Assembly (NCBI GenBank): GCA_030248215.1
Contig: JASANG010003380.1
Span: 168,501-232,500 of the forward strand
Reading direction: 5' to 3'
DNA: 64,000 bases
Origin: Enoplolaimus lenunculus
Lineage: Eukaryota; Nematoda; Enoplea; Enoplida; Thoracostomopsidae
In this document: positions 34,980 through 58,880 of the stretch, piece after piece
Numbering within the stretch: position 1 is the first letter of the stretch
How the letters are laid out: every line of letters begins with the position of its first letter
Translations under genes and position numbers: made by a program
Notes under the pieces: generated by a model
The model's database searches: none
Told to the model about the DNA's origin: nothing
Seen by the model: the letters and a program-made list of their open reading frames with translations, nothing else

Positions 34980-35879
34980 CTGCTAACGCTATATACGCTA
35001 TGGTATGGCAGTACCAAAATCTAACGCTATAAAGCCCTGTTCAGAACTGAAAATTTTCGCAGCAAATAGTAAATTGCAATAAACCAAACGGCATATGTGC
35101 AAGTTGTAGCTGCAAGTTCTCGCTGCAAAAGTTTGCACTTGTGTATGAGAACAAGAGATTTACCTGGCGGATATGTAATGACGATGATACTGTAACCGTC
35201 AACATTAGCAAAGTTAGTGTTTGTCTTAATGTAATACAACGTAGCATTTTGTTAACTTTAAAGCTCATCCTGAAAAAATGTTTAACCAAATCTTTCAATC
35301 GATACGACAAGCCAAACTTTTTCGCTATTTGGAAAGGTATTGAAATACTGATTATTATTTTCTGACAAATTTCGTTAACAAAATGGTTTTTTAAGTTCAA
35401 CGGCTAACATGAGAGTCAAAAATGTGTGGTCAAAATAACTGGAACTGGGTTGAAAAGTACATATTTCGAAACCGAATACGGTCGCTCTCGGAATAGACAA
35501 CATAAATCGTACTTATTACTGTCCCATCTTATTCAGATCACTACAGCACAGTACCTGCATAATATGCAAAATGATTTATGTACGTAACTGCGAATATACG
35601 CTGATAGCGGGTGCGAAACGGTTAAGGCAAAAAAGGCAAACTGACGCTAAACTAATGAGAACATGCAGGGTTGAAAATATTGCAACCCCGTTAACTATTA
35701 TTGATTATTTACCTAAACAGTTTCATACTGTTGCTATTTTTTTATATTATGTTTGAAATATGGGAAGAACAGTTAAATAGCTGCCCAAAATACGTATGTG
35801 GGGTGTCCCAGCTTTAAATAATGAATATTATTGCGTATAAACAATTGAAAATTATATATTTTCCGAAATTTAGGAACCT
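34980..35879. other. No gene recognised
   Basis: Open frames of 60-119 codons on both strands overlap each other and show no domain. A short F5 right-end scrap (CATCTTATTCAGATCACTAC) lies at about 35523-35545. Confidence 0.45.
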
Positions 35880-36110
35880 TTTTCTAAAAAATATCAAAGA
35901 TGTTAATTGAATCTTATCATGTAGCGTTTCTAAAAAATATCAAAGATGTTAATTGAATCTTATCATGTAGCGTTTCTAAAAAATATCAAAGATGTTAATT
36001 GAATCTTATCATGTAGCGTTTCTAAAAAATATCAAAGATGTTAATTGAATCTTATCATGTAGCGTTTCTAAAAAATATCAAAGATGTTAATTGAATCTTA
36101 TCATGTAGCG
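35880..36110. repeat. 46-bp minisatellite, five identical units
   Basis: Unit TTTCTAAAAAATATCAAAGA + TGTTAATTGAATCTTATCAT + GTAGCG, repeated five times with no visible mismatch, ending directly at an F1 MITE. Confidence 0.95.
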
Positions 36111-36120
36111 ATTAACTTAT

Positions 36121-36262
36121 AAACACGGCGTCCAGGTTTCGGATGGGTCCATAAAAGAGCACGTTTAGAATCTAGATTACATTTTTTGCTTAGGCTTAGG
36201 CTTAGGCTAAGGCTTAGGAATACGCTTAATATACTGTTATTCCCCTTAAAGTAACATTGGCC
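36121..36262. repeat. F1 MITE, 'GGCGTCCAGG' subtype
   Basis: GGCGTCCAGGTTTCGGATGG at the left (outermost bases replaced by the minisatellite), TTAGGC units, TCCCCTTAAAGTAACATTGG at the right. Confidence 0.8.
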
Positions 36263-36308
36263 AAGGAACGTATGAGGGCATATCTACTAATAATGGCTCG
36301 GATCACTA

Positions 36309-36345
36309 GTAGATAATCATAATAATAATAATAATAATAATAATC
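36309..36345. repeat. (AAT)n microsatellite
   Basis: About 36 bp of AAT/ATA triplets. Confidence 0.85.
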
Positions 36346-36582
36346 AAATTATTCTATATGTAACTTGTATTAGCATATTAGCAACATTGCCGTTAAATGA
36401 AATATTAATTTTTTTGAGATTATTTAGCTAAAATTGAAATGCTCCTACGTAAGTTCATCAGTGTAACCGGTAATTTATTACGTAAAAGACACGATCGAAA
36501 ATCGAAAAGGTAACTCGCTCTATTGTAGTAAACTTAGTTTCGTTTTGCTCTCCCCATAAAAAGTTCAGCTTACTTACATAAT

Positions 36583-36820
36583 GGCTGGGTTTCTGCAACC
36601 ATATATAAGTATGACTTAGTACCTAAGTATGCGCTATACCTCCTTAATATATTAAACCAAAACTGTAGCTGTTTTTGTTATAATGTTCTCACACATCTGG
36701 CGTTTATTTGTATTTGCTTAAAAAGTTAATAAACATTTACTTAAGTCGGTGATTTAAGTAATTACTTATGTATAACTTTTAAGTAAATATATACTTAAAT
36801 AAGATTTTGGAAACCCAGCC
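36583..36820. repeat. MITE with GGCTGGGTTTC ends
   Basis: GGCTGGGTTTCTGCAA and TTTTGGAAACCCAGCC form inverted ends. The interior is a palindromic series of ACTTA/TAAGT words. Single copy in this window, though similar ACTTAAATAA wording occurs at 1620-1800. Confidence 0.7.
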
Positions 36821-36828
36821 TTGGCTGA

Positions 36829-36975
36829 TAAAAATTTGGCATAGGCTTACGCTTTAGGCTTAGGTGCAGATTCAGTCTACGCAACAGCCTATTTCTATGC
36901 CCAAGCCTGTGGCTAAAGCTTACATATAGCTGTAGTCTCCTGCAGAAAAACGTTCCGCCTCTGATCTTTACATGG
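36829..36975. repeat. F1 MITE, left end lost
   Basis: TTAGGC/GCCTGTGGC core and right end GCCTCTGATCTTTACATGG; abuts the previous MITE. Confidence 0.7.
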
Positions 36976-38025
36976 ACAGTTTTAGAAAATGTCAAATTAC
37001 TAAGCATCCCGGGTATAAATCGGAAACATAATAATGTTGAAATATACAATTGAAATGAAACTTTTGTTAAAATTTGAAAATGTCCACCCTTTAATAAGTC
37101 ACTCTGCACCAATATCCATGACACTATCATGATTGCTGACAACTCGCCAAGGTGAACACTTTAGTGACATAAAGACAGTAAAATGACCTTTTCAAAAAGT
37201 TAAAAAATTATTAATTTTAAAACTCTCATATTGCTATATCTGTCTTTAATGCAGGTGTAATTTAAGTTTCAAGGGCAGTAATTGTAGAAATATCAATTGA
37301 AGGTATATATTAGCAGCGTTGAAAATTTTTTGACACCTAAAGGCATGAGGTTAATTCTAAAAATACAAACGTGCCTTGTAAGCTGCGCTTTAATTATCGT
37401 GTCATATCCTTTATAGTTCCATCCTTTTATATCTGGTTTCGAACCGATTGAAATGACATGAATTTAAAACATTTTTAAATTGAAAACTTCATATCCAGAG
37501 CCTGAATGCTATTAACAGTAGGCGTTTGGTTTCAGGACAAATTTCGACGAATGTTTTCCAAAAGGTCACAAAACTCTGACAGCTAAAAGCAATGTTGTGT
37601 TTTAGTAGGCGGCTGAGTCTGAAAACGTGAACACAACGGTTCTATACAGCGATAGCATTGTCATTAAAATAAGCTTATAAGTCATGATCGCAGTGTGAGC
37701 AGTGGTCCGTGATATTTGTTCCTGTAAATGACGTAAATCGCTAAATAATCACACTTTCAGGTAAATTAAATATTTTGCATACCGGACGGTATATCTATTG
37801 TTGGATAAAACGAAAATGAGTCAAACTTTTATGTTACTAGTTTATTTCTATCGCTTGGCCGACACTAATGCTTTTAATTTGATGGCACCGCCGTAACCCG
37901 CCTCCCACGTTTCTCCTAATTCCAGGTATAATATTAGTAAACTGAAGCGTCAGTCATTTGCTGAATGGAAGCGTATAAGCGTATGTCTAAACCTATTTGC
38001 AATTATATAATTTAAATATTAAGTT
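36976..38025. other. Unassigned, AT-rich
   Basis: About 1 kb without a recognisable repeat or gene on either strand. Confidence 0.45.
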
Positions 38026-38175
38026 GGTCCATGTATAAAACATGGCCAGAACAGTAGTATAAGCATATTTCTAAGCCTAAGCCTAAGCCTACGCAAAAAA
38101 TTATAGTCTAAAGCTTAAACTAAATCTATTATAGCGCCTGTGGAAAACCATTCGGCCCTGTTCTATACATGGGTC
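38026..38175. repeat. F1 MITE, compact copy
   Basis: GGTCCATGTATAAAACATGG and GGCCCTGTTCTATACATGGG ends around a single block of three GCCTAA units. Confidence 0.85.
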
Positions 38176-38479
38176 GTTAATGTTGTACATTTTAACGCTA
38201 GAGTTGGATGTGGTAAGAATGTTTTACACGACCCGCGCGTTATCCAGAAAAATAAAATTTTTTACCCGCGAGTTTACCGATGCTAAAACGGTCTACCCAC
38301 GACCCCCTTGTTATCCGCGCCAAAAGTTAAACCAGTATTTTAAAGATTGCTGGTCATTTGCACTTTTATGCAGTTTTGCGCTGTAGCTCCTATGAATTTT
38401 ACACATGAAAGCTTAGTTTTGGTTAAAATTATCATAGAAAAAAGTTACAGAAGTTACGAAACATTTAACGAAGAATATA

Positions 38480-38688
38480 CACTGCAGATAACGGTGAGTC
38501 AAATTGACTCTCTCCGAAATAGACTCTACGAGACTACACAAAATGAGTCAATTTCAACTCCACTGGAGTCAAATTTGACTCAGTCCGTCGCGCATTTGAC
38601 TCTGGTGCAGTCGAGTTTGACTCAGTTTGTGTAGTCCCTTAGAGCCTATTTCGGAGAGAGTCAACTTGACTCCCCATTTTTTGCAGTG
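38480..38688. repeat. F2 MITE copy
   Basis: TA-flanked. The left end is altered to CACTGCAGATAACGG, the right is normal (TTTTTTGCAGTG). Confidence 0.85.
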
Positions 38689-39866
38689 TACATACAAGGA
38701 AGACAGCAAGCATGAATGACACAAATTCACTGTTTCAAGAAATAACAATAGGGACCAGGGCCGATATTCTCAAATGCATATATATGCACCTATCACCAAA
38801 TAGTAATAGCTTTTCAAACTAACGAACTGCTACCATTGCAGGTCTGAAAATATTCACACAAGTAGAGTATATGCAATACAATAAATTTGCTCAATTTCGA
38901 ACATTGTCACCAGCTGGTAACAGGTACAACACATTTGAGACTACGGGCTTACAGTTCAAATTCTTGCAACAATTAGGGCTTGTATTTCCAAATATGTGTA
39001 GCACCTAAAGATTAGAACCAGTGAATGCTGATGCTTAAAATTCAGCACATTTTACGCATATGATTTGTACTACTCCTGCATCAATTTTGACTTCAACAAC
39101 TGCAATAGTTAGTGCGCTTGAAAACCTGTAATTGAAGATAGTTGCTATATACATTTAAAAAAATATGGGCTTGAATCTCAGATGAAGTAAAAAATGTTCA
39201 TCCGCAAAATAGTGGAGTACGAATTTGAAGGTTGGAGAAGAATTATTAATTGAAAAAACCCAGACCTGCCATTTAAACTAAAACGAAGCCATTGGCGGAA
39301 CTAAAAACGCCATATTTGGCCAACTCTTGGCCAACTCCGGCGACAATTAAAAAAACGGCGGTTGCTGCTGTACTTGATTCAAATATTAAAAACGTGAACC
39401 CCCGTTGCGTTTTGTGTTTTTTGAGGTAAACTTTACGAATGAGTACGAATGACGCAAATTGTGTAAAAATAACACCTTCACACATAATATTCAATAAACG
39501 AACCTTGGAGCTAAATATAGTTGCGGCTTAAAACTTTAATAGTTTAACGATAAACGTTTCCGTGTTTGCAGTTAAATTTTGCATTTTTATTTTCGACAAT
39601 TTATACAACCCATCGCTCAGAGGGATTTCAATCGGTCTGCCTGGCACTGGACGGTATCAGTAAGGCCTAATTCACCTGTGAGCGATTTTGACCAGCGAAG
39701 TTTCAAACCGGACTCCAATGCGTGTGTGCAGCGTCGAGTTTGAACTAAAAAGATTTTGAATTCTTAAAACCAAAATATTCGAAAACGCAGGATATAAAAA
39801 GTCAGAGTTGAAGCAGATAAGGGTGGTCAAATTTGTTAGCTCTTTTAGTTTAGTTAAATTTTGCAG

Positions 39867-39868
<2 letters not shown>
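38689..39868. other. No gene recognised
   Basis: 1.2 kb of AT-rich DNA with only overlapping short frames. Confidence 0.45.

Positions 39869-39951
<83 letters not shown>
39869..39951. repeat. (AT)n microsatellite
   Basis: About 80 bp of nearly pure AT dinucleotide. Confidence 0.97.
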
Positions 39952-39954
<3 letters not shown>

Positions 39955-40349
39955 GACCACAATTCAGTTAAGAAAATTAATAAACGAAAGGCTTTTAGTT
40001 AGCCTTCAATTATATAATTGTTATGATTTGTTTCAAATCTTTTAATTGAAGTAAACATAAAATACAACTGATCTTTTTCGACTAAGCACTACAGGGCGTC
40101 TGCCCAACTTTAAAACGACTTTGCCGGAACATTAAGCAAGAAGAGAACGTAATAGGTATCCTGTAATGCGACATTCTGCCTGGATTAAAGATACATACCG
40201 GCATACTATTAACCCAAGAAGCAACGCCCATGGGCCTGTTTGGTTTACTGTTCACAGTTTTAGATGTATCCTAATATGGAGCATTTAAAATTAAAGTTGC
40301 ATATTTTTCAAATATTTCAGGCGAGGTTGACGTTACCAATTGTGCGCTT

Positions 40350-40460
40350 GGCAATTCTTTTAAATGTGTTCCTAAGCCAAAGACTAAAGCCTACGCCTAA
40401 GGAAAAAATGGTAATCTAGGCCAACCAGAAACCTTTACGCCCCTTAAAGTAACATGGGCC
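40350..40460. repeat. F1 right half
   Basis: GTTCCTAAGCC core and CGCCCCTTAAAGTAACATGG end. The left end is not recognisable. Confidence 0.65.
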
Positions 40461-40584
40461 ACTATGCCCATAAAGGTACACAATTTAGGCTTCCGAAATA
40501 TTGATCAACCCTTATGGGTAGTGTCAAGATGTGTGACCCGTAGCCCATATAGATGCTAACATAATAAACCGAAAAGTTTGCACA

Positions 40585-40855
40585 TTAACCCTTTCTCACA
40601 TGAATATTTTCCATTTCCCCTGAGACCTACTTTTATGCTAGGATTCGAACTCCGGTGACTGGAGTGGGAGGCGTATACCATCGCCTCTCAGCTATAGGAG
40701 CTTGACGCTCGAGCCCGAGGGGGCTCTCACGTCTTGTGGTGATTTAGTACTATGTATACTTGTTGCATTTGTTAAACACGGTGCGATATATATTATTTAA
40801 CGTATATACACTGCGCTAAGTTGCCTATAGGCAACTCAGTGTGAGAAGGGGTTAA
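40585..40855 (-). mobile_element. PB: TTAA-flanked MITE with embedded tRNA-like promoter, copy 1
   Basis: Begins TTAACCCTTTCTCACA and ends TGTGAGAAGGGGTTAA: 12-bp inverted ends (one mismatch) starting with CCC and bounded by TTAA on both sides, as in piggyBac-type transposons. On the minus strand it holds tRNA-like box A (TAGCTGAGAGG) and box B (GAGTTCGAATCC) at 40640-40695, with an intervening GGTATACGCCTCCCACTCC arm. Length 271 bp. A second copy, about 95% identical by eye, is at 56697-56966. Confidence 0.8.
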
Positions 40856-40999
40856 AACGACTCAGTATAGTGAGTTTTTAAAGTCTGGTTCAATCTTTTT
40901 TACGATAAGTTATAAAAAATTACACTAGCTATAAGTATTGTATAAAAAATTGCAAAGTACTCCTATTCGTAGCAAACCAACAACTAGTTACCGATCCGA

Positions 41000-41325
41000 T
41001 ACCTACAAACGAAAGGTATCTACCCGTATGGGTAATAGCTAGCTACAATTATTTGTATAGGTTGTTTCAAGCTCCTGCTATGAGTAGGTGACAAAAGAGG
41101 TACCAAACGCACAAATGGTAAACCTACCCGTATGGGTAATAGCTAGCTATCATTATTTATATAGGTTGTTTCTAACTCTTGCTATGAGTAGGTGACAAAA
41201 GAGGTACCAAACGCACAATTGGTAAACCTACCCGTATGGGTAATAGCTAGCTATCATTATTTATATAGGTTGTTTCTAACTCCTGCTATGAGTAGGTGAC
41301 AAAAGAGGTACCAAACGCACAATTG
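41000..41325. repeat. 104-bp tandem repeat, about three units
   Basis: Period 104 bp: the word ACCCGTATGGGTAATAGCTA starts at about 41023, 41127 and 41231. Each unit holds two small palindromes, ACCCGTATGGGT-like and TAGCTAGCTA. Ends 25 bp from the stop codon of the large minus-strand gene, so on that strand it lies in the 3' UTR or just past it. Confidence 0.92.
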
Positions 41326-41350
41326 AAAATTTAGTCGAATAGCTTGAGCT

Positions 41351-53642
<12,292 letters not shown>

Positions 53643-53789
53643 TGTTTATGGTGAAATAATTAATGTTTGAAAGCCAGGAATGCCTGAAATTTTTACAGCG
53701 ACACCAGAGGGTGAGTTCATATTGACGCGTTTTTTACAGCTCCTATAAGCTCAAATTAGTAATCCCTTTGACTCCGCTCAGTGCTGATA

Positions 53790-53930
53790 AAAATGAGCTT
53801 TATTTATATGGAAATGAACTTATTTCTATGGGAATGAGTTTATTTCTATGGAAATGAGTTTGTTTCAATAGGATTGAGCTTATTTCTATGGAAATGAGCT
53901 TATTTCTACAGAAATGAGTTTATTTATTAC
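53790..53930. repeat. Approximate 20-bp tandem repeat upstream of the large gene
   Basis: Seven or so units of GAAATGAGTTTATTTCTATG with substitutions. Lies 150-290 bp before the ATG on the minus strand, so it could be in the promoter or leader of the large gene. Confidence 0.75.
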
Positions 53931-54039
53931 AGCAAACAGCTGTTAAACTAGCACGATATAACGTTAAGCTAATCTAAACACTATTAAACAAACTTTATAG
54001 AATTCTTGTTTAGGTAGTCCACTCAGCCATAGAAGTTTT

Positions 54040-54650
54040 GGCCAACGTGTAGAACAGGACAGGAACAGTAGTGTAAGCATATTCCTAAGCCTAAGCCTAA
54101 GCCTAAGCCTAGTGTATTGACCCGAATAAGAGGGGGGGACTGTTATTTATTTGGCCTCTCCAGAGGGTACCCCCCTTGTTATTCGGTTACGGACTGTAAT
54201 TTATTTTTAACCCATGCTCCGCCGCCCTTCGTTACTGATATATATCGATTACTGCAACTATCCGTTGAATTAAAGGTTTATTTGTCTCGTTTCAATAGTT
54301 TGAGCGAAAATAAAAGGTTATACTTAGGAATGTACTTTGAAAATTTAAGTACACTTTAAAGTTTCGAACTCAAATTATTTGGTCGTGGAGTCATTTATGT
54401 GCTACAATTAGGGTTAATTGACATTTATGGGCTCTAATTAGGGTTTAGGGCCTCTATCCGCTTACGGACTCTCATTAGGGATACGGACTCCTATTGATTC
54501 GAACCCAAAATGGATACCCCCTTATTAACCCCCTCTTATTCGGGTCAATACAGTAAGCCTAAGTCTATGCAAAAGAATTAGTTTAAAGCTTAAGCTTACT
54601 CTATTACAGTCACGCCGGGAAACGTTTCGGCCAGGTTCTATACATGGGCC
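54040..54650. repeat. F1 MITE interrupted by an F5 element
   Basis: F1 ends GGCCAACGTGTAGAACAGG and CAGGTTCTATACATGGGCC enclose GCCTAAGC units that are split by the F5 insertion at 54112-54553. Removing the insert and one TA restores a normal F1. Confidence 0.9.
54112..54553. mobile_element. F5 Tc1-like MITE nested in F1
   Basis: 442 bp with inverted ends GTGTATTGACCCGAATAAGA / CTGTATTGACCCGAATAAGA and TA duplicated on both sides (54110-54111, 54554-54555). TA duplication and end type fit Tc1/mariner. No transposase frame, so it depends on one elsewhere. Confidence 0.88.
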
Positions 54651-55229
54651 GAAGGTTACTTAAACTCACATTCAAGTTTACTTAAGCTATGCTTTAAGTT
54701 TTAGTTTTGAGAAGGAAGTTTTAGAAATAAAATGTATTTTCTGAACTACGCTTACACTTTTTCTCCTGCTGCCACTCAAAAATAAATAATCTTAAACTTT
54801 GTTATTAGACAATGATACTTATAGGCGTTAAAAAATGAATAAAATTTTGTCACCGAAACCTCTCAGTTTTAAACCCTGGCGGAAAAGATCTTTCAAATAT
54901 TAATACATTACGGCAACTTGACATTCTTTCAATTTTACCAAAATTGCTAAAAACAACACAAACTGCAAGACGTTGCACGCAGCAAAAATTGCACTTTTCG
55001 ACGCACAATTTTGGGCAAATTGCACATGCGTTGCATATATATACAACGCATGCAATGTGCAGTGAATGCAAACTTTTGGTTTAAAATGCAATTTACGGTA
55101 ATAAAGACGTATTGTTATGCAGCGAAAAAAACATTACAAAAAATTCAAAGTTACGTCGTTTGGAAGTTTTGCTTTGTTAACATTTAGCTGTTTTCTCTGC
55201 TGCAGGGAAGTGGTAAGTTTAGATATATT

Positions 55230-55459
55230 CGCTGCAAAAAATGGTGAGTCAAATTGACTCTCTCCGAAATAGGCTCTACGACATTACACAAACTGAGTCA
55301 AATTCGACTCCGCCACAATCAAATTCGACTCCGCCGCAATCAAATTTGACTCAATACGTCGCATGTTTGACTCTGGCGGTGTCGAAGTTGACTCAGTTTG
55401 TGTAGTCCTGTAGAGCCTATTTCGGAGAGAGTCAATTTGACTTGCCAATTTTTGCAGTG
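55230..55459. repeat. F2 MITE, longest copy
   Basis: Extra CAATCAAATTCGACTCCGCC unit in the centre. Ends GCTGCAAAAAATGG and TTTTTGCAGTG. Confidence 0.88.
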
Positions 55460-55871
55460 TACGCCTACATTTGGGTCTTAAACTCCCTCTATGGGCTAAT
55501 AGGCTTAGGCTCAAGTTGAGAGTTCGGTTCTCGGAATAGAATTGTCCAAGACTAATTTTAGACTTTTGTGTAAGAAATAAGATATTTTAAATGTGTTAGG
55601 GCGGTGAACAGTACCCTTTCATTAAGATGAGGCTCTGGTTCGAACTTAGGTTGAAAAATCGCAGGTTTAGAAATATATTAAAAGCGGATTGAATTATAAA
55701 CCAAAGTTTTTAACGCAAATAAACCAACGCGGGTAAGCTTACTTTAAATTAAAAATATTAAACACGTTTCCAAAACTTGAAACTTTAATGCTTCCTGGTT
55801 TGAGTTTTACAGACCTTTTATCACATTTTTTGCGGATGTTTGACATTTTCCCGTAAGCGGATAGAGTTTCT

Positions 55872-56130
55872 GGTCAATGTAAAGAACAGGGGCGGAACAG
55901 TATTATAAAGCATAAAGCCAATGCCTAAGTCTAAGCCTAAGTCAAGAACAAAAATCAGTCTAAAGCTTAAGCTTACTCTGTTCCAGTCCAACAGACATAG
56001 TCTTCACTCTCGATCTTTTACATGGGCCGAGTCCCTAAACTATAATTAGAGTGAGTCCATAAATGTCAATTATTCCTAATTATAGTACATAAAATGTCTC
56101 CAGGACCAAATAAAGTTGAGTTGGAAACTT
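55872..56130. repeat. F1 copy followed by an F5 fragment
   Basis: 55872-56028 is an F1 (GGTCAATGTAAAGAACAGGG ... TCGATCTTTTACATGGGCC). Directly after it, 56028-56130 has the inner F5 words GTCCATAAATGTCAATTATT and GGACCAAATAAAGTTGAGTT, then an F1 left end fragment (CCCATGTATAGAACAGGGG). Confidence 0.75.
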
Positions 56131-56696
56131 TTGCCCATGTATAGAACAGGGGCTTCCAGTTTTCCAGGGTGGAAAACTTATGACCAGTAGCGTAGCGCAG
56201 CCCTCCTGTATGACGGCCTGATTTTCCACTTGTTGGTAGGAAAAATCACATGGCATAGGTTTTGCTGGGGAAAAGTGAAAAATTCATAAGCCTGGATATT
56301 CCCTGGTTTTGGCAACCTACGCCGAAGTTGACATAAATTAAAACTGAAAAATTTAACGCTTCTTATTCAATGATGAAGCTTACATAAACTGAGAGGTTTT
56401 CATGCAATAAAGTATGAGTATTTGTTTACCGTATTGTCGAGATTTTTATAGGTTTCTCAATTTGAGTGGCAACCATAGTTGCCAACTGCCACTCGTGTTG
56501 TCAAAACCATATTTTAGAATGCGATTTTTTTCTGACAAAATGCATACAAAAAAGTATCTTTGCCACACAGAAAACTACTCAGCGAGAAAACTGAATTTTC
56601 AAGTGTACCATCCTTTAATCATATTTCTTAAACGTGAGAAATTTTTTCTTAAACATCAGAAATTTTAGTTAAAGTATGCGTTTAGAAATATAGAGT

Positions 56697-56966
56697 TTAA
56701 CGCTTTATCACACGAATATTTTCTATTTCCCCTGAGACCTACTTTTATGCTAAGATTCGAACTCCAGTGACTGGAGTGGGATGCGTATACCATCATCACT
56801 CAGCTATAGGAGCTTGACGCTCGAGCCCGAGGGGCTCTCACGTCTTGTGGTGATTTAGTACTATGTATACGTGTTGCAACTGTTAAACACGGTGCGATAT
56901 ATACTGTTTAACGTATATACACTGCGCTGAGTTGTCTATAGGCAACTCATTGTGAGAAGGGGTTAA
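56697..56966 (-). mobile_element. PB: TTAA-flanked MITE with tRNA-like promoter, copy 2
   Basis: TTAACGCTTTATCACA and TGTGAGAAGGGGTTAA ends. Almost the same interior as 40585-40855, including boxes A and B on the minus strand; box A has changed slightly (CATCACTCAGCTA on +). Confidence 0.8.
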
Positions 56967-57246
56967 TATTCTACAAATTCGGCATGCATCCGCCATGATA
57001 CCGTTGAGCATAAATTTGTTCATTTTGATTCTTTGCTGACTGACTGGATCAGACGCCGGGACATGGGTGTTTTGGTTAACAAATAGCAAAAAAATATTCA
57101 AAAGCCCATGCAAAGTGAGGGGAAACAATGTTGATCCTGTAGAGCATCATGTGTCTGGCCTATGCCCGACGTTAGGGAAGTATAGGTAGTTGTTGTTCAT
57201 TATCACTTATAGCTTTTCTCGGCAAAGTCAGCCATCGACAAGACAT

Positions 57247-58315
57247 TGTCTACACACAAAATATATTGTCTTGTATTCAAGAAATATTGTCTGAAATTTA
57301 AAACAATTATATATGTCTTGATACAGACTCCAGGTATATGTCTTGAATTGAAGACTTATTTTTTAAAGTTTTCAGAAATATTGCTGAAAAAATTTTCACA
57401 TTTAAATGTCTTAGTTTTAAGACTTTGTATCATAAACGATTAAGAACCATATTTCTGAAATATAAGGCAATTAAATATATCTTAAATAAAACACAGAGAT
57501 TTGCCATGGAAACCGACTCTAAAATTTGGGCTAAAGCTTAACCTAATATCCAAATTTTTCAACCTAAGATACGTCCAAGACGTAAACTTAAGATGGGGAG
57601 AGCCTGAACTCAACCCGAAATGCTTTATCTGAAATACAAGACATTTATGTTTTGAAAATTCAAGAAATTAGAGTCTTGAAATTTTAAGACATTTTATTTT
57701 GTGCTCAGAGGAGAGTTTTCGTATACCATTTCTATGGCAGTTGAATGATGCGTGGCATACACACAAAAATACCTTTGCTTTAAGGAATATTTTCTTAAAT
57801 TCAAGACATATGTCTTAATCTAGACTCCAGACATATATTTCATGAATGCTAGACATTAGTTTCTGAAATTTTTCAGAAATCTGTGTCAGAAATTTTTAAC
57901 ACTTAATTATCTTAAATTTAAGAGTGTGTTGCATAAACGATTAAAGACAAATATTTCTGAAATACAAGACAATTATATCTGAAATATAAAACAGATATGT
58001 CTGAAATTCAAGACTTTTGTTGATTTATTAAGACATGTATGTCTTTTAGAAACAAGATTTACCAAAGAAGTAACCTTCTAGATTGAGAGCTACGCTCAAC
58101 CAAAACTAGTTTTACAACCTAAGATACGACGAAGTCGTAAACTGTTCGGGGAGCCTGAGCTCCACACGAAAAGAAGACATTTATCTTTTAACCGTTTCAG
58201 TCACAAATTTCTGAGACGTTTAAGGCTACTTATGTATGAAATACAAGACATTGATGTCTTGAAAATTTAAGAAAGTAGGAGTCTTGAAATTTCAAGACAA
58301 TTTATTTTGTGTGTA
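57247..58315. repeat. Two adjacent copies of an AAGACAT/ATGTCTT-rich element
   Basis: 57247-57706 and 57757-58315 follow the same plan: ACACACAAAATA at the left, many ATGTCTTGA/TCAAGACAT words in both orientations, a middle with CCTAAGATACG and GGGGAGAGCCTGA, and CAAGACA-TTTATTTTGTG at the right. About 50 bp separates them. Inverted ends suggest MITEs of one family inserted side by side, or a tandem duplication. Confidence 0.75.
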
Positions 58316-58439
58316 GTCTTCCTTCTACGCACAACACGCAAATGAAAGACCATATCATCTGTGGGTCATCCACGTTAAAATGCACGCACATTTATAAAAA
58401 ATGTCCCTCCCTTTTGGGTGCCCGCGTTGTCCCTACCCA

Positions 58440-58880
58440 CTCTCTTTATGCACTGTTCCCATCTGTCCCATCTGTCCCAACTGTCCCATCTGTCCCGCTG
58501 TCCCATCTGTCCCAACTGTCCCATCTGTCCCAAGTGCCTCAACTGTCCCATCTGTCTCAACAGTCCCATCTGTCCCAACTGTCCCATCTGTCACATCTGT
58601 CGCCATCTGTCACATCTGTCCCAAGTGTCCCAACAGTCCCATCTGTCCTGCTGTCCCATCTGTCCCGCTGTCCCATCTGTCCCAACTGTCCAATCTGTCC
58701 CATCTGTCCCAACTGTCCCAACTGTCCCAAGTGTCCCAACTGCCCCAACTGTCCCAAGTGTCTAACTGTCCCATCTGTCCTATCTGTCCCAAGTGTCCCA
58801 TCTGTCCTATCTGTCCCAAGTGTCCCAGCTGTCCCATCTGTCCCACTGTCTCATCTGTCCCGCTGTCCCAATTATATTTT
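58440..58880. repeat. 10-bp minisatellite (CTGTCCCAWC)n, about 440 bp
   Basis: About 44 units of CTGTCCCATC/CTGTCCCAAC with a few AAGTGTCC and GCTGTCC variants. All three plus frames and some minus frames are open, which produces spurious Cys/Pro-rich frames. The right flank (CTGTCCCGGGAATACGGGAC ... AAAGTAACATTGG) is an F1-type terminus. Confidence 0.93.

Noticed and set aside
35041-35400. Minus-strand frame of 119 codons
   Set aside because: No recognisable domain, overlapping frames on both strands, no splice or promoter context.
35880-36110. CRISPR-like direct repeats
   Set aside because: Units are contiguous with no unique spacers, and the genome is eukaryotic.
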